Below, piece after piece: positions 42,650 to 50,765 of a stretch of DNA of 64,000 nucleotides. The notes under the pieces are model-generated. The model did no database searches, had not been told where the DNA came from, and saw only the letters and a program-made list of their open reading frames with translations. A program made the position numbers and the translations under genes. This DNA is from Paractinoplanes ferrugineus (GTDB lineage: Bacteria > Actinomycetota > Actinomycetes > Mycobacteriales > Micromonosporaceae). The stretch's first letter is position 1; every line of letters begins with the position of its first letter. The stretch is from contig NZ_BOMM01000035.1 in assembly GCF_016862195.1 (NCBI RefSeq), positions 62,001 to 126,000 of the forward strand, read 5' to 3'.

Positions 42650-44215
42650 ATGACAGGCAACAGCGGAATCTTCAAGAGATGTGGGTGCATCGACAAGGCG
42701 ACCGGACAGCGCTCCGGCGAGCACTGCACCCGACTGCTCGACCCTGACCACGGTAGTTGGTACTTCGCCTGCTCCACCCGAGACGTGCTGGGCCGGGTGA
42801 ACCGCGTTCGCCGCGGCGGATTTGTCTCCGAACAGACCGCCCGGGAAGCGCGCGACACCTTGCTGGAAATGTCGCGCGAGGAATGCACTGGGCAGAACTG
42901 GACCGTCGCGCGGTGGCTGCAGTATTGGCTGTCCACCCGGACCCGAATCCGCGCCACCACGAAAGCGCACTACGGCCACGACATCGAACGCTTCCTGATC
43001 CCCCATGTCGGCGCCATGACTCTCGCGCAACTGAACGCGCGACAGCTCACCGCCGCCTTCGCCGAGATCGGCAAAGCCACCAACCGACACGGAGTCCCCC
43101 ACTCCGTATGCACCCTTCACCACGTTCGCACGACGCTGCGAGCAGCCCTGAACGCGGCGGTCCGTGAAGGCGTCATCACCAGCAACCCCGCCATCCGGCT
43201 GGAGCTACCGACACGCGATCGGCCCCACGCGGTGGTGTGGACGCAGCCTCGCGTGGCTGCTTGGCAAGCCACCGGCGACCACCCCGTCGTTGCGGTATGG
43301 ACGCCCGAGCAGTTGGCGACGTTCCTGCACGCGGTGCGCCACGACGGCCTCTTCGCCCTGTGGTGGCTCATCGCCCTGCGCGGCCTGCGCCGTGGTGAGG
43401 CCGCCGGCCTGCGGTGGACCGACGTCGACCTCGACAACGGCCTACTCGTCATCGCGCGGCAACGCACCACCGCCGGCTACGCCATCCACGAAGGACCACC
43501 GAAGTCGGCGGCCGGCCGCCGCACCGTCGCACTGGACAGCCACACCGTGCGAGTACTGCAGCTGCACCAGCGACAGCAGGAACGCCACCACGTCCGACGG
43601 GACAACGACGACAAGCCTTACCTGCCCAGCGGGTACGTGTTCACCCGGCCCGACGGAGCACCGTTCCACCCGGGCTATTTCACCCAGCGCCTGCGCCTTC
43701 TCATCGATCGTGCCGACCTGCCGCCAGTGCGCCTGCACGACCTACGTCACGGCGCGGCCAGCCTCGCGCACAGCGCCGGCGTCGACATCAAGACGATCCA
43801 GGACCAACTCGGGCACTCGACCGTCGCGCTCACCGCAGACGTCTACACCAGCGTGCTTCCCGCGATCCAACGCAAAGCCGCCGAAGACACCGTTCAACTC
43901 ATCCTCGACATCGCTGGCCGAACCCAGAAAGCTCCGATCACCAAACGCACCAGCCGCCGGCCACAAGTCCAGCGAGCCGGCGTGCCCGGACCCGTACATC
44001 TCGGCTTAGCCCAGAACTCGGCAGACGAGCCGGCGGCGTCCCGTCTCACGCAGCATCGCCAGGTCACATCGGAAGACCCGCAAGACCCGTTCTCGCTGAA
44101 GTGGATGGGAGGCGCACCGACGACGGTGCAGCCTGGATCACTGGCCCGCGACCTATTGCAGCGTCCCGGAGACTTTCAGGCATCTGCCCCAGAATCAGAT
44201 GCCCCTGAGCCATGA
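42650..44215 (+). CDS. Tyrosine recombinase / integrase
   Basis: A 521-residue phage-type integrase. The N-terminal ~60 residues carry a CxCx(n)C pattern (FKRCGCIDKATG, HCTRLL), the AP2-like arm-binding head of actinomycete integrases. SAM-like core ~95-190. The catalytic domain has all residues: Arg247 (GLRRGE), His363 and Arg366 (HDLR), His389 (LGHST) and Tyr399 (ADVYTSV). ATG 42650 follows GGGGA. Its 3' end is 281 nt from the 3' end of tRNA-Arg(ACG), the usual layout for integration into a tRNA 3' end, so the island should lie to the left. It is intact by sequence. Confidence 0.93.
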   Translation: MTGNSGIFKRCGCIDKATGQRSGEHCTRLLDPDHGSWYFACSTRDVLGRVNRVRRGGFVSEQTAREARDTLLEMSREECTGQNWTVARWLQYWLSTRTRIRATTKAHYGHDIERFLIPHVGAMTLAQLNARQLTAAFAEIGKATNRHGVPHSVCTLHHVRTTLRAALNAAVREGVITSNPAIRLELPTRDRPHAVVWTQPRVAAWQATGDHPVVAVWTPEQLATFLHAVRHDGLFALWWLIALRGLRRGEAAGLRWTDVDLDNGLLVIARQRTTAGYAIHEGPPKSAAGRRTVALDSHTVRVLQLHQRQQERHHVRRDNDDKPYLPSGYVFTRPDGAPFHPGYFTQRLRLLIDRADLPPVRLHDLRHGAASLAHSAGVDIKTIQDQLGHSTVALTADVYTSVLPAIQRKAAEDTVQLILDIAGRTQKAPITKRTSRRPQVQRAGVPGPVHLGLAQNSADEPAASRLTQHRQVTSEDPQDPFSLKWMGGAPTTVQPGSLARDLLQRPGDFQASAPESDAPEP

Positions 44216-44453
44216 CGTCTTCACTCGTGCGAGTGCCGAAAGCCCGCGACCTGCAAGAAGATGGCCACCGCAGCCTGTTCGTACTCACTCCAGCGCCCCA
44301 AAGATCCCATTTCGCAGGACCATGGTGCTCGGATGGTGTTCGCCTGTCGAAAACCGGTTCCATGCGGGAAATCGCGCTCGCAAACAGCCGCTGAGCTGCG
44401 GAAACACGGCCAAAATGTGGGCGCAACTGTGACCCACATGTGCCCCACATGAA

Positions 44454-44489
44454 AGCAGGGAACATAGCCGAATGGCTATATTCCCTGCT
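44454..44489. terminator. Inverted repeat near the tRNA-Arg 3' end
   Basis: AGCAGGGAACATAGCC / GGCTATATTCCCTGCT, 16-bp arms with one mismatch and loop GAAT, 7 nt from the tRNA-Arg 3' end. Either the tRNA terminator or a boundary feature of the integrated element. Confidence 0.65.
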
Positions 44490-44496
44490 CAAGTGG

Positions 44497-44569
44497 TGCG
44501 CCCGAAGGGACTCGAACCCCTAACCTTCTGATCCGTAGTCAGATGCTCTATCCATTGAGCTACGGGCGC
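44497..44569 (-). tRNA. tRNA-Arg (anticodon ACG)
   Basis: Minus strand: acceptor GCGCCCG pairs with CGGGCGC, discriminator A at 44497. D-arm AGCTCAATGGATAGAGC, anticodon loop CTACGGA (anticodon ACG, read as ICG), T-loop GTTCGAGTC. 73 nt. It is the probable integration target of the adjacent integrase. Confidence 0.95.
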
Positions 44570-44610
44570 TCGTTCAAGTGCTCAGCCAGCATACACACCC
44601 GGCTTTCGCG

Positions 44611-44701
44611 CGGAGACTCCGGGATTCGAACCCGGGAGGGGCTATAAAACCCCAACCGCATTAGCAGTGCGGCGCCATAGACCAGACTAGGCGAAGTCTC
44701 C
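44611..44701 (-). tRNA. tRNA-Ser (anticodon GCU)
   Basis: Minus strand: acceptor GGAGACT pairs with AGTCTCC, discriminator G. Anticodon loop CTGCTAA (GCT), long variable arm (GGGGTTTTATAGCCCC), T-loop GTTCGAATC. Class II tRNA of 91 nt, 41 nt from tRNA-Arg and on the same strand. Confidence 0.95.
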
Positions 44702-44844
44702 CCGGTGGCCGTTGAGCCACCGACGGTTGAGGATACCGGACCCGGTCAGCTGCGCACAAAGAGGTTGCCCCCTCGCGCGCGCCGCGGCGTTCGCACCGGA
44801 CTCCAGCAGGTGAAACGCGCCCGAAACGGCTAGGCTGCCACGGC

Positions 44845-46902
44845 ATGGAGGAGAAGCCGCCCACTGAGCGCCGTAGAACTCCGCGCGCCCGGTCCGCCCC
44901 GCCCGCGTTCAGCGCGCCCGAGCAGGACCAACCCGCGGAGAAGCCCGCCGCGCCGGCCCCTCGCCGCGCCGCGAAGCCGGCCCCGGCGGTCACCTTCCAG
45001 CCCCCCAGCGCCGAGGATCACCCGGGCGGCGCACCGGTATCTGCCTCCAAACCGCCTCGTTCTTCTCAAAACCCCCCTTCCCGTACGCCTACCCGCGGTC
45101 CAGTCCAGCCCAAGTCCGACACCTCAGCGCCCACGGAGCAGTCCCCGCCGCGCCGGACCCGCCCCGCTGCCCAGCAGCCCAGCACCCCGCAGCCCGCCAC
45201 CCGGGCCCCGCGCCCGGCCAAGTCCCGCCCGGCCCGACCCGCCGCCCCAAGCCCCGCCGCCCCAAGCCCCGCCGACCCAAGCCCCGCCGTCCCAGTCCCC
45301 GCCGTCCCAGGCCCCGCCGACCCAAGGCCGAACGCCTCGAGCCCGGCCGCCCAGGCTGTGCCCCCGCGTCCCGCAAAGACGCGCCCGGCCCCGCCGGCCG
45401 CCCAGCAGCCCCAGGCCGAACCGCGGCATCCCACCGAGGCGCGGCCAGCCGCTCAAGAGCCCGCCAAGGCTGCACCACCGCGCCCCGCGCAGGAGTCTGA
45501 GGCCCAGGCCGCACTCCCGCACCCCGCGGAGGGGCGGCCAGCCGCTCAAGAACAAGCGTCTTCTACTCAACGACCTGCCAGGGCTCAAGCGCCTGCGGCT
45601 CAAGCGCCCCCTGCTCAAGCGCCTGTCAGCCGAGCGCCGGATCCCCAGGCTGCGCTGCCGCGTCCCGCGAGAGGGCGGCCCGCCGCCAGCGAGTCCGATG
45701 CCCAGGCGACAGGGTCCCAAGCGGCGACGGCACGCTCGTCCTCGCAACAGCCGGAGGTTGCGGCCGAGCCAGCGCGTCCGGCCAAGGGCGTGCCGGTCAA
45801 GAAGGTGGCGCCGGCGAAGAGGGCGCCCCGCCCACCCCGCAAGGCTGCCGCGATCAAGCCGGCTGCGGCCACCGAAGCAACGGCCGAATCCGACGTGACG
45901 GCAACACCTCCGGCTGTGCGGAACCCGGCGGCTGACACGACACCCGCCGCAGACGCCCCGGCCAGGTCGACTGGTTCGGTCTCGGCGGAGCCCGCTGCGG
46001 ACGCGGTCGTGGTGAAGCCTGCCGGCACCGAGGCGGTGGCGGCGGAACCGGTAGTCGCGCAGCCCTCCGGCGGGGAGGCGGGCGACGTGGTCGAGAAGGC
46101 CGCCATCGCCGCGCCAACCCAAGCGGGCAGCCCAGTAGAGGCCGGCCCAGTAGCGGGCGCCACGGCAGAGGCCGGCGCGGTATACGGCGGCGCGGCGGAA
46201 GGCGGCGCGGCGGAGGGCGGCGCGGCGGAGGGCGGCGTGGCGGAGGGAAGAGCGGGGGCTGCGGTCGGGGTCCGGGGGGATGGGCGTACGGAGGCGTGGG
46301 CGAAGCTTGTGGCGGATCCGGGGCATGCGCCGGAGCTGCTTGCGCTTGCGGCTGTGCAGGCGTTCGGGCCCAAGGCTCGGGACTGGGCCGCGCGGACGCG
46401 GGAGTCCTATCCGGCGGCGGGAGATCGGGCGGTTGCTCGGCTCGCGGCTCGGCAATTCGCGCGGCTGGGCGGTTGGGGGAGTGTGTTCGGGGCGGTGGCC
46501 GGGTCTTATACGCCGGTCACGCTGCTTGGGGCGGCGGCTGTCACGCACGCTCAGCTTGTGTTGCATGTGGCGGCGGCGTACGGCTTGGATCCGGCCGATC
46601 CGGAGCGGGCGGTTGATCTGCTGGTGATCACTCGGGTGCACCCGAGCCGGGCGGATGCCCGGGCGGCGCTTGCCGCTGCGCGCCGGCCCACCTATGACCA
46701 GGGTGGGCTCAGCGACGCGGCTTGGCGGTTCGGGCGGATGCTTGTGTCGCAGACCGGTGGGTGGACAGCGTTGCGGCTGGCCAACCGGGTTTTTCCGGGT
46801 GCCAGTCTGCTGGCGGCGATCCTGGCCGGCACGGCGTCGGCGCAGACCGTGGCGGCCCGCGCGGAGTCCTACTATCGCGACTATCGCGACTATCGCGGCT
46901 AG
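44845..46902 (+). CDS. EcsC-like protein with long Ala/Pro-rich N-terminal region
   Basis: A 685-residue protein. Residues ~1-470 are low-complexity, Pro/Ala/Arg/Gln-rich, with tandem PSPA-x units (DNA 45246-45325) and GGAAE units (46188-46246). The C-terminal ~200 residues are folded: VQAFGPKARDWAARTRESYP, then THAQLVLHVAAAYGLDPADP, the core signature of the EcsC family of membrane-associated proteins, with weakly hydrophobic helices. It ends in a YRDYRDYRG repeat. EcsC proteins are linked to protein secretion or transporter function, but mechanism is unknown. ATG 44845. The N-terminal region may be a disordered spacer; its repeats are probably unstable in length. Confidence 0.68.
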   Translation: MEEKPPTERRRTPRARSAPPAFSAPEQDQPAEKPAAPAPRRAAKPAPAVTFQPPSAEDHPGGAPVSASKPPRSSQNPPSRTPTRGPVQPKSDTSAPTEQSPPRRTRPAAQQPSTPQPATRAPRPAKSRPARPAAPSPAAPSPADPSPAVPVPAVPGPADPRPNASSPAAQAVPPRPAKTRPAPPAAQQPQAEPRHPTEARPAAQEPAKAAPPRPAQESEAQAALPHPAEGRPAAQEQASSTQRPARAQAPAAQAPPAQAPVSRAPDPQAALPRPARGRPAASESDAQATGSQAATARSSSQQPEVAAEPARPAKGVPVKKVAPAKRAPRPPRKAAAIKPAAATEATAESDVTATPPAVRNPAADTTPAADAPARSTGSVSAEPAADAVVVKPAGTEAVAAEPVVAQPSGGEAGDVVEKAAIAAPTQAGSPVEAGPVAGATAEAGAVYGGAAEGGAAEGGAAEGGVAEGRAGAAVGVRGDGRTEAWAKLVADPGHAPELLALAAVQAFGPKARDWAARTRESYPAAGDRAVARLAARQFARLGGWGSVFGAVAGSYTPVTLLGAAAVTHAQLVLHVAAAYGLDPADPERAVDLLVITRVHPSRADARAALAAARRPTYDQGGLSDAAWRFGRMLVSQTGGWTALRLANRVFPGASLLAAILAGTASAQTVAARAESYYRDYRDYRG
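45246..45325 (+). repeat. Tandem 15-bp coding repeat
   Basis: Five imperfect copies of CCCAAGCCCCGCCGx, encoding Pro-Ser-Pro-Ala-x units inside the EcsC-like gene. Likely to vary in copy number. Confidence 0.75.
46188..46246 (+). repeat. Tandem 15-bp coding repeat
   Basis: Four copies of GGCGGCGCGGCGGAG-type units encoding Gly-Gly-Ala-Ala-Glu within the EcsC-like gene. Confidence 0.75.
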
Positions 46903-46917
46903 GGCGGGCTTTCGCGA

Positions 46918-47688
46918 CTAGTTGAGCCAGGCCAGCAACGAGGCGGGCAGCAGGGTGTAGCCGACGAAGGCGGCTATGTCGAGGATGCTGTGCGCCACGA
47001 TCAGCGGCATCACACGCTTGAAGCGCAGGTAGAACAGGGCGAACACGACGCCCATCACGGCGTTGCCCACGAAGGCGCCGAAGCCCTGGTAGAGGTGGTA
47101 GGAACCGCGAAGCAGGGCGGAGGCGGCGACGATCCACACCGGCTGCAGGGACATCTCGCGCAGCCTGGTGATCAGGTAGCCGACGACGATCACCTCTTCC
47201 AGCACGGCGTTCTGCATCGCGGACAGGACGAGGACCGGGATCGCCCACCACACGTCCTGCAGGGCCGCGGGCACGATCTGCGCGTTGAGGCCGAGCACCT
47301 TTGCCACGTACACAAGCAGGAGCCCGGGAATCCCGATGCCGGCGGCCAGCAACGTGCCCCAGCCCGCGTCGAAGCTCTTCCGATCGGCCGTGAGGCCGAG
47401 GGTCTGCCGGACCGGGATCTGGTCGCGCATGAGCAGGTAGAGGACCAGGGCGACCGGCACCAGCGCGAAGCTGATCTCGAGCAGTTGGTAGGTGAGATCG
47501 AGGTACGGCCGGGGGGAGCGGGAGGCGTTGAGGACCGCCGACTGTGCGGACAGGGGTTTGCCCGCGGTGAGTTTGGCGATCAGCGACACGACCGCATAGA
47601 TGGCCGACGCGCCGAGGGACAGCAGCAGCACGATGACGATCTCGACGGTGAGCACGCGCCGGGTGGGCGCAACTCGATCTAAGGTCAC
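46918..47688 (-). CDS. CPBP-family intramembrane metalloprotease-like protein
   Basis: About 256 residues with seven or eight hydrophobic helices. The CPBP/CAAX core is present: motif 1 EEVIVVGYLITRLRE (the two Glu of EExxxR, but the Arg is replaced by Val), motif 2 GSYHLYQG with the metal-ligand His, motif 3 AHSILD. The substitution in motif 1 is odd and may signal altered or lost peptidase activity, although related actinobacterial proteins also vary here. GTG 47688 is preferred; GTG 47697 and a longer frame are possible. It is divergent to hmp at 47818; its partner is unknown. Confidence 0.78.
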   Translation of the reverse strand: MTLDRVAPTRRVLTVEIVIVLLLSLGASAIYAVVSLIAKLTAGKPLSAQSAVLNASRSPRPYLDLTYQLLEISFALVPVALVLYLLMRDQIPVRQTLGLTADRKSFDAGWGTLLAAGIGIPGLLLVYVAKVLGLNAQIVPAALQDVWWAIPVLVLSAMQNAVLEEVIVVGYLITRLREMSLQPVWIVAASALLRGSYHLYQGFGAFVGNAVMGVVFALFYLRFKRVMPLIVAHSILDIAAFVGYTLLPASLLAWLN

Positions 47689-47817
47689 GACGGCCACTCT
47701 AGGCCAAGCACAAACGGACGATCCGGGCAAGCGACGCGCCGATCATTCGTCACCTCGATGAGACCAGTCGCACTTCGGGTGCGTCGGAAAAGCGACTGAC
47801 GTGAGCAATCTGAGTGC

Positions 47818-48933
47818 ATGGGAGACCTCGCACGCTTGCTCAAGGAGAGCTGGACACTCGTCGAGGAACATCAGGAAAAGGTCGCCGGCTACTTCTACGC
47901 CCGGATCTTCCTTTCCCACCCCGACCTGCGCGAGTTGTTCCCGGTGCACATGGATGTGCAACGCTCCCGCCTGCTCAACGCGATCGTCACCGCGGTGCAG
48001 ACGCTCGACGATCCGGAGAAGTTCGACGAATACCTGAAGGCACTCGGTCGTGATCACAAGAAGTTTCACGTGGAACCAGAACACTACGAGGTGGTCGGGG
48101 GCGCATTGATCGAAGCGATGCGGGCGCACGCCGGCGAGCAGTGGGGCGTCGAATACGACCAGGCCTGGGCGGACGCGTACGCGGTGATCGCCGCCCGCAT
48201 GCTCGCCGGTGCCGACGCCGACGACAACCCGCCCTACTGGTACGCCGAGGTGGTGGCGCACGAGCGAAGAGCCCAGGACATCGCGGTCTTCACGGTCCAG
48301 CCGATGCAGCCGCTCGAGTTCCGCGCCGGTCAGTACCTGAGTCTGGAGTGCCCTAAGTATCAGCCGCGGCTCTGGCGCACCTATTCGGTCGCCAACGCTC
48401 CGCGCAAGGACAACACCCTGGAATTCCACGTACGGTCGGTGGGCGCCGGCTGGGTGTCGAGTGCCCTGGTACGCCGTCTCCAGATCGGCGACATGATCAA
48501 GCTGGCCGCCCCGATGGGCACGATGAACCTGGACCGGCGGTCGACCCGGGACGTGGTGTTCATCGCCGGCGGGACCGGCCTGGCGCCGATCAAGTCCCTG
48601 CTGGAGGAGCTGACCCGTTACAACCGGACGCGGTGGGTGCACGTCTTCATCGGCGCGCGGGACCGCGAGGACCTGTACGACCTGGCCGACCTCAACCGGC
48701 TGGCGGCGCGTTACCCGTGGCTGTCAGTCGTGGAGGCGTGCAGCGAGGACCCGACGTTCCCCGGCGAGCAGGGCAACATCTCGGAGGTGGTCGCGAAGTA
48801 CGGCCCGTGGAACAACCACGACTTCTTCGTCTCCGGCTCCGGCGCGATGGTGAAGTCGACCCTCAAGACTCTTGCCGAGCTCCAGGTGCCGTCCATCCGG
48901 ATCAAGTACGACAGCTTCACCGACCTGCCCTAA
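47818..48933 (+). CDS. hmp: Flavohaemoglobin (nitric oxide dioxygenase)
   Basis: A 371-residue fusion of a globin (1-135) and a ferredoxin-NADP reductase-like part (150-371). Globin: B10 region GYFYARIF with Tyr, and DHKKFHVEPEHYEVV with the proximal His. Reductase: FAD motif RTYSVAN and NAD motif FIAGGTGLAPIKSLLEEL, C-terminal IRIKYDSF. Reaction: NO + O2 + NAD(P)H to nitrate, nitrosative-stress defence. It ends 4 nt into the convergent HTH-deformylase gene with no terminator between. A weak inverted repeat AGTCGC...GCGACT (47768-47798) upstream could be an operator; no NsrR-type site is recognised. Confidence 0.93.
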   Translation: MGDLARLLKESWTLVEEHQEKVAGYFYARIFLSHPDLRELFPVHMDVQRSRLLNAIVTAVQTLDDPEKFDEYLKALGRDHKKFHVEPEHYEVVGGALIEAMRAHAGEQWGVEYDQAWADAYAVIAARMLAGADADDNPPYWYAEVVAHERRAQDIAVFTVQPMQPLEFRAGQYLSLECPKYQPRLWRTYSVANAPRKDNTLEFHVRSVGAGWVSSALVRRLQIGDMIKLAAPMGTMNLDRRSTRDVVFIAGGTGLAPIKSLLEELTRYNRTRWVHVFIGARDREDLYDLADLNRLAARYPWLSVVEACSEDPTFPGEQGNISEVVAKYGPWNNHDFFVSGSGAMVKSTLKTLAELQVPSIRIKYDSFTDLP

Positions 48934-50468
48934 TAGGTCCACGGACTCCCGGCCTGCTGATAGTTGGCCACCGGCACGAGGTTGGACTCGGCGTGCATCC
49001 GGTCGACGTAGAGGCGGCCCTCCAGATGGTCGATCTCGTGCGCGACCAGCCGTGCCATCGCCCGGTCGAACGAGGTGATCACCCGGGCGCCGTCGTAGCG
49101 GGCGTGCTCGACCTCGATCCGCAGGGCCCGGCGCACCTGACCGCGGTAGTCGAAGAAGGACAGGCACCCCTCGTACTGCTCGTCGCGGTCGCCGGACTCG
49201 CCGACGATGCGCGGGTTGAGCAGCACCACCGGCTCGGCACCCCGATCGGGTGGCTGCACCACCGCGGCCGCCACCGACCGGCCGATCTGCGGTGCGGACA
49301 GCCCCACGCCCTTGCTGAAGTCGTGCAGGTCCTCGAGCCGGCACAGCGACGAGAGCAGTGCGCTCACCGCCTCCCGCGCATCGGTCGCCTCCCGGGGCAG
49401 CTGGAAGTGCCGGGCGCGCTGGCGCAGCAGGTCGGAGCCGCGCTGCACGATCCCGATGCCGCGCATCGCCGACGAGGCGCGCGGCTTGCCGTTCTCCTCG
49501 GCCGGTGCGTACTCGGCGAACGACGGCGCGTTCGGGCCCCGGAACCGCCACTCCAGCCGGTACCGGGCGTTCAACTGCGGCGCGTCGGTCGACCATTCGA
49601 AGATGGCCCGCTCCCCGTCGTGCGTGCGTTCAAGTGGTGTACGTACCGGGACCTCGGCGGCCAGCGACGTCTCCACCCCCCACACCTGCGGGTCGAACGT
49701 CACCGGGAAGTTGAGCCGCACCGTGATCCGCCGGGTGGGCAGCCGCACCGCCCGCTGGAACCACTGACCCCACTTCTCGACCCCGACCGTGTATGCGTAC
49801 TCGATCGTCGTGCGGTCGCCCGGGTAGAGCGGGAACTGACCGCGGTCGTTGGCGAAGAGCAGCCAGACCTCCTTGGCCGCGTCCCGGTCGAGCTTGACCC
49901 GCCAGTGCATCGGCTCGGCGGCGCTGCCCTCGCCGGCGGCCGCCTCGAGGTCCATCTCGTCGAAGCGGAGCGGGTGGGTGCGGTGGTGCCGGTTCGAGCC
50001 GGTCGGGTCGTGCGGGTAGCGGTCCACCGAGACCTTCACCAGGTAGCGGGTGACCGGCTCGGAGCCGGCGTTGTAGAGGTTGCGGCGAACCGTGCAGCGG
50101 TAGGACCCGTTGCCGTAGGTCAGCTCGGCGACCTCCTGCTCGACGATCAGGCCGGTGCCGGGCGGCATCCACTGGACGGGCACGGGCGGGTCCCGGTGCT
50201 GGAGCGTGTTGGTGCGCGCGTGACGCAGCTCGTCGTACTCCTGGAAGCGCTGCCAGATGACTCCGCCGGCGCCGAGGACGGCTTCCGCCCGCCGGGCGAA
50301 GTCCTCGGTGGGCTTATGTCGCCGCCCCTCGACATGGCTGACGTACGACGGGTCGAAGCCCATGCGGGCGGCCAACTGCTTCTTGCTCATACCGCGCTCG
50401 ACCCGCCAGTGCGCCAGAGCTGTTACGAACTGATCAGCGGCCCGTTCGACGGGCGATGTGGTCATCAT
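48930..50468 (-). CDS. XRE-type HTH / unknown domain / peptide deformylase fusion
   Basis: A 512-residue three-part protein. Residues ~10-75 are a helix-turn-helix of the XRE type (SKKQLAARMGFDPSYVSHVE). Residues ~90-330 form a beta-rich domain (RYLVKVSVDRYPHDP, DRTTIEYAYTVG, WFQRAVRLP) typical of HTH-fused sensor domains in actinomycetes. The last ~150 residues are peptide deformylase: GVGLSAPQIG, EGCLS (Cys435) and HEIDH (His477, Glu478, His481), all metal ligands and the catalytic Glu kept. Stand-alone deformylases are ~180 residues. ATG 50468 follows GGGGA. The fusion may couple formyl-peptide or metal status to DNA binding (inference). Divergent to a FhuF-like gene. Confidence 0.85.
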   Translation of the reverse strand: MMTTSPVERAADQFVTALAHWRVERGMSKKQLAARMGFDPSYVSHVEGRRHKPTEDFARRAEAVLGAGGVIWQRFQEYDELRHARTNTLQHRDPPVPVQWMPPGTGLIVEQEVAELTYGNGSYRCTVRRNLYNAGSEPVTRYLVKVSVDRYPHDPTGSNRHHRTHPLRFDEMDLEAAAGEGSAAEPMHWRVKLDRDAAKEVWLLFANDRGQFPLYPGDRTTIEYAYTVGVEKWGQWFQRAVRLPTRRITVRLNFPVTFDPQVWGVETSLAAEVPVRTPLERTHDGERAIFEWSTDAPQLNARYRLEWRFRGPNAPSFAEYAPAEENGKPRASSAMRGIGIVQRGSDLLRQRARHFQLPREATDAREAVSALLSSLCRLEDLHDFSKGVGLSAPQIGRSVAAAVVQPPDRGAEPVVLLNPRIVGESGDRDEQYEGCLSFFDYRGQVRRALRIEVEHARYDGARVITSFDRAMARLVAHEIDHLEGRLYVDRMHAESNLVPVANYQQAGSPWTY

Positions 50469-50584
50469 CGATGTCCCCTTCGCGACGGGACATTCAGTGT
50501 CACTGGCGCTCGATGTCCTCAAGGTCCTTGTAGCGCTTAGCCGACAGATACCTTGACGGTTCCTGGAACGGTTCAACGCACTGT

Positions 50585-50652
50585 TAGGCAACCCTTGCCT
50601 AGGGTATTCGTCCGAAAGATCCCTGTCGCCGTTGTTGGTTAGGCTAGCCTTA
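50585..50652 (+). promoter_or_regulatory. Iron-box-like operators (IdeR/DmdR type)
   Basis: GTTGGTTAGGCTAGCCTTA (50634-50652) matches the 19-bp consensus TTAGGTTAGGCTAACCTAA at about 14 positions. A second inverted repeat TAGGCAA-CCC-TTGCCTA (50585-50601) lies upstream. Both are between the HTH-deformylase start (50468) and the FhuF-like start (50766). Confidence 0.7.
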
Positions 50653-50765
50653 GAGGTGTACGGTGAGTCGTCTTGAGGGTCCGGAACACTGGTTCGTGTG
50701 ACGAGGTAAGGCGAGGTGAAAGCGGTGACTGGCCCGGTTGTGTCACCGCGGTGTGGTAGCCGTCA

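Noticed and set aside
42379..42960. A minus-strand protein before the integrase with some hydrophobic residues
   Set aside because: Overlaps the integrase 5' part, lacks an RBS, and shows no family similarity.
45124..46641. A 505-codon frame antisense to the EcsC-like gene, with Gly/Arg repeats
   Set aside because: It mirrors the Pro/Ala tandem repeats of the sense gene; no RBS or domain.
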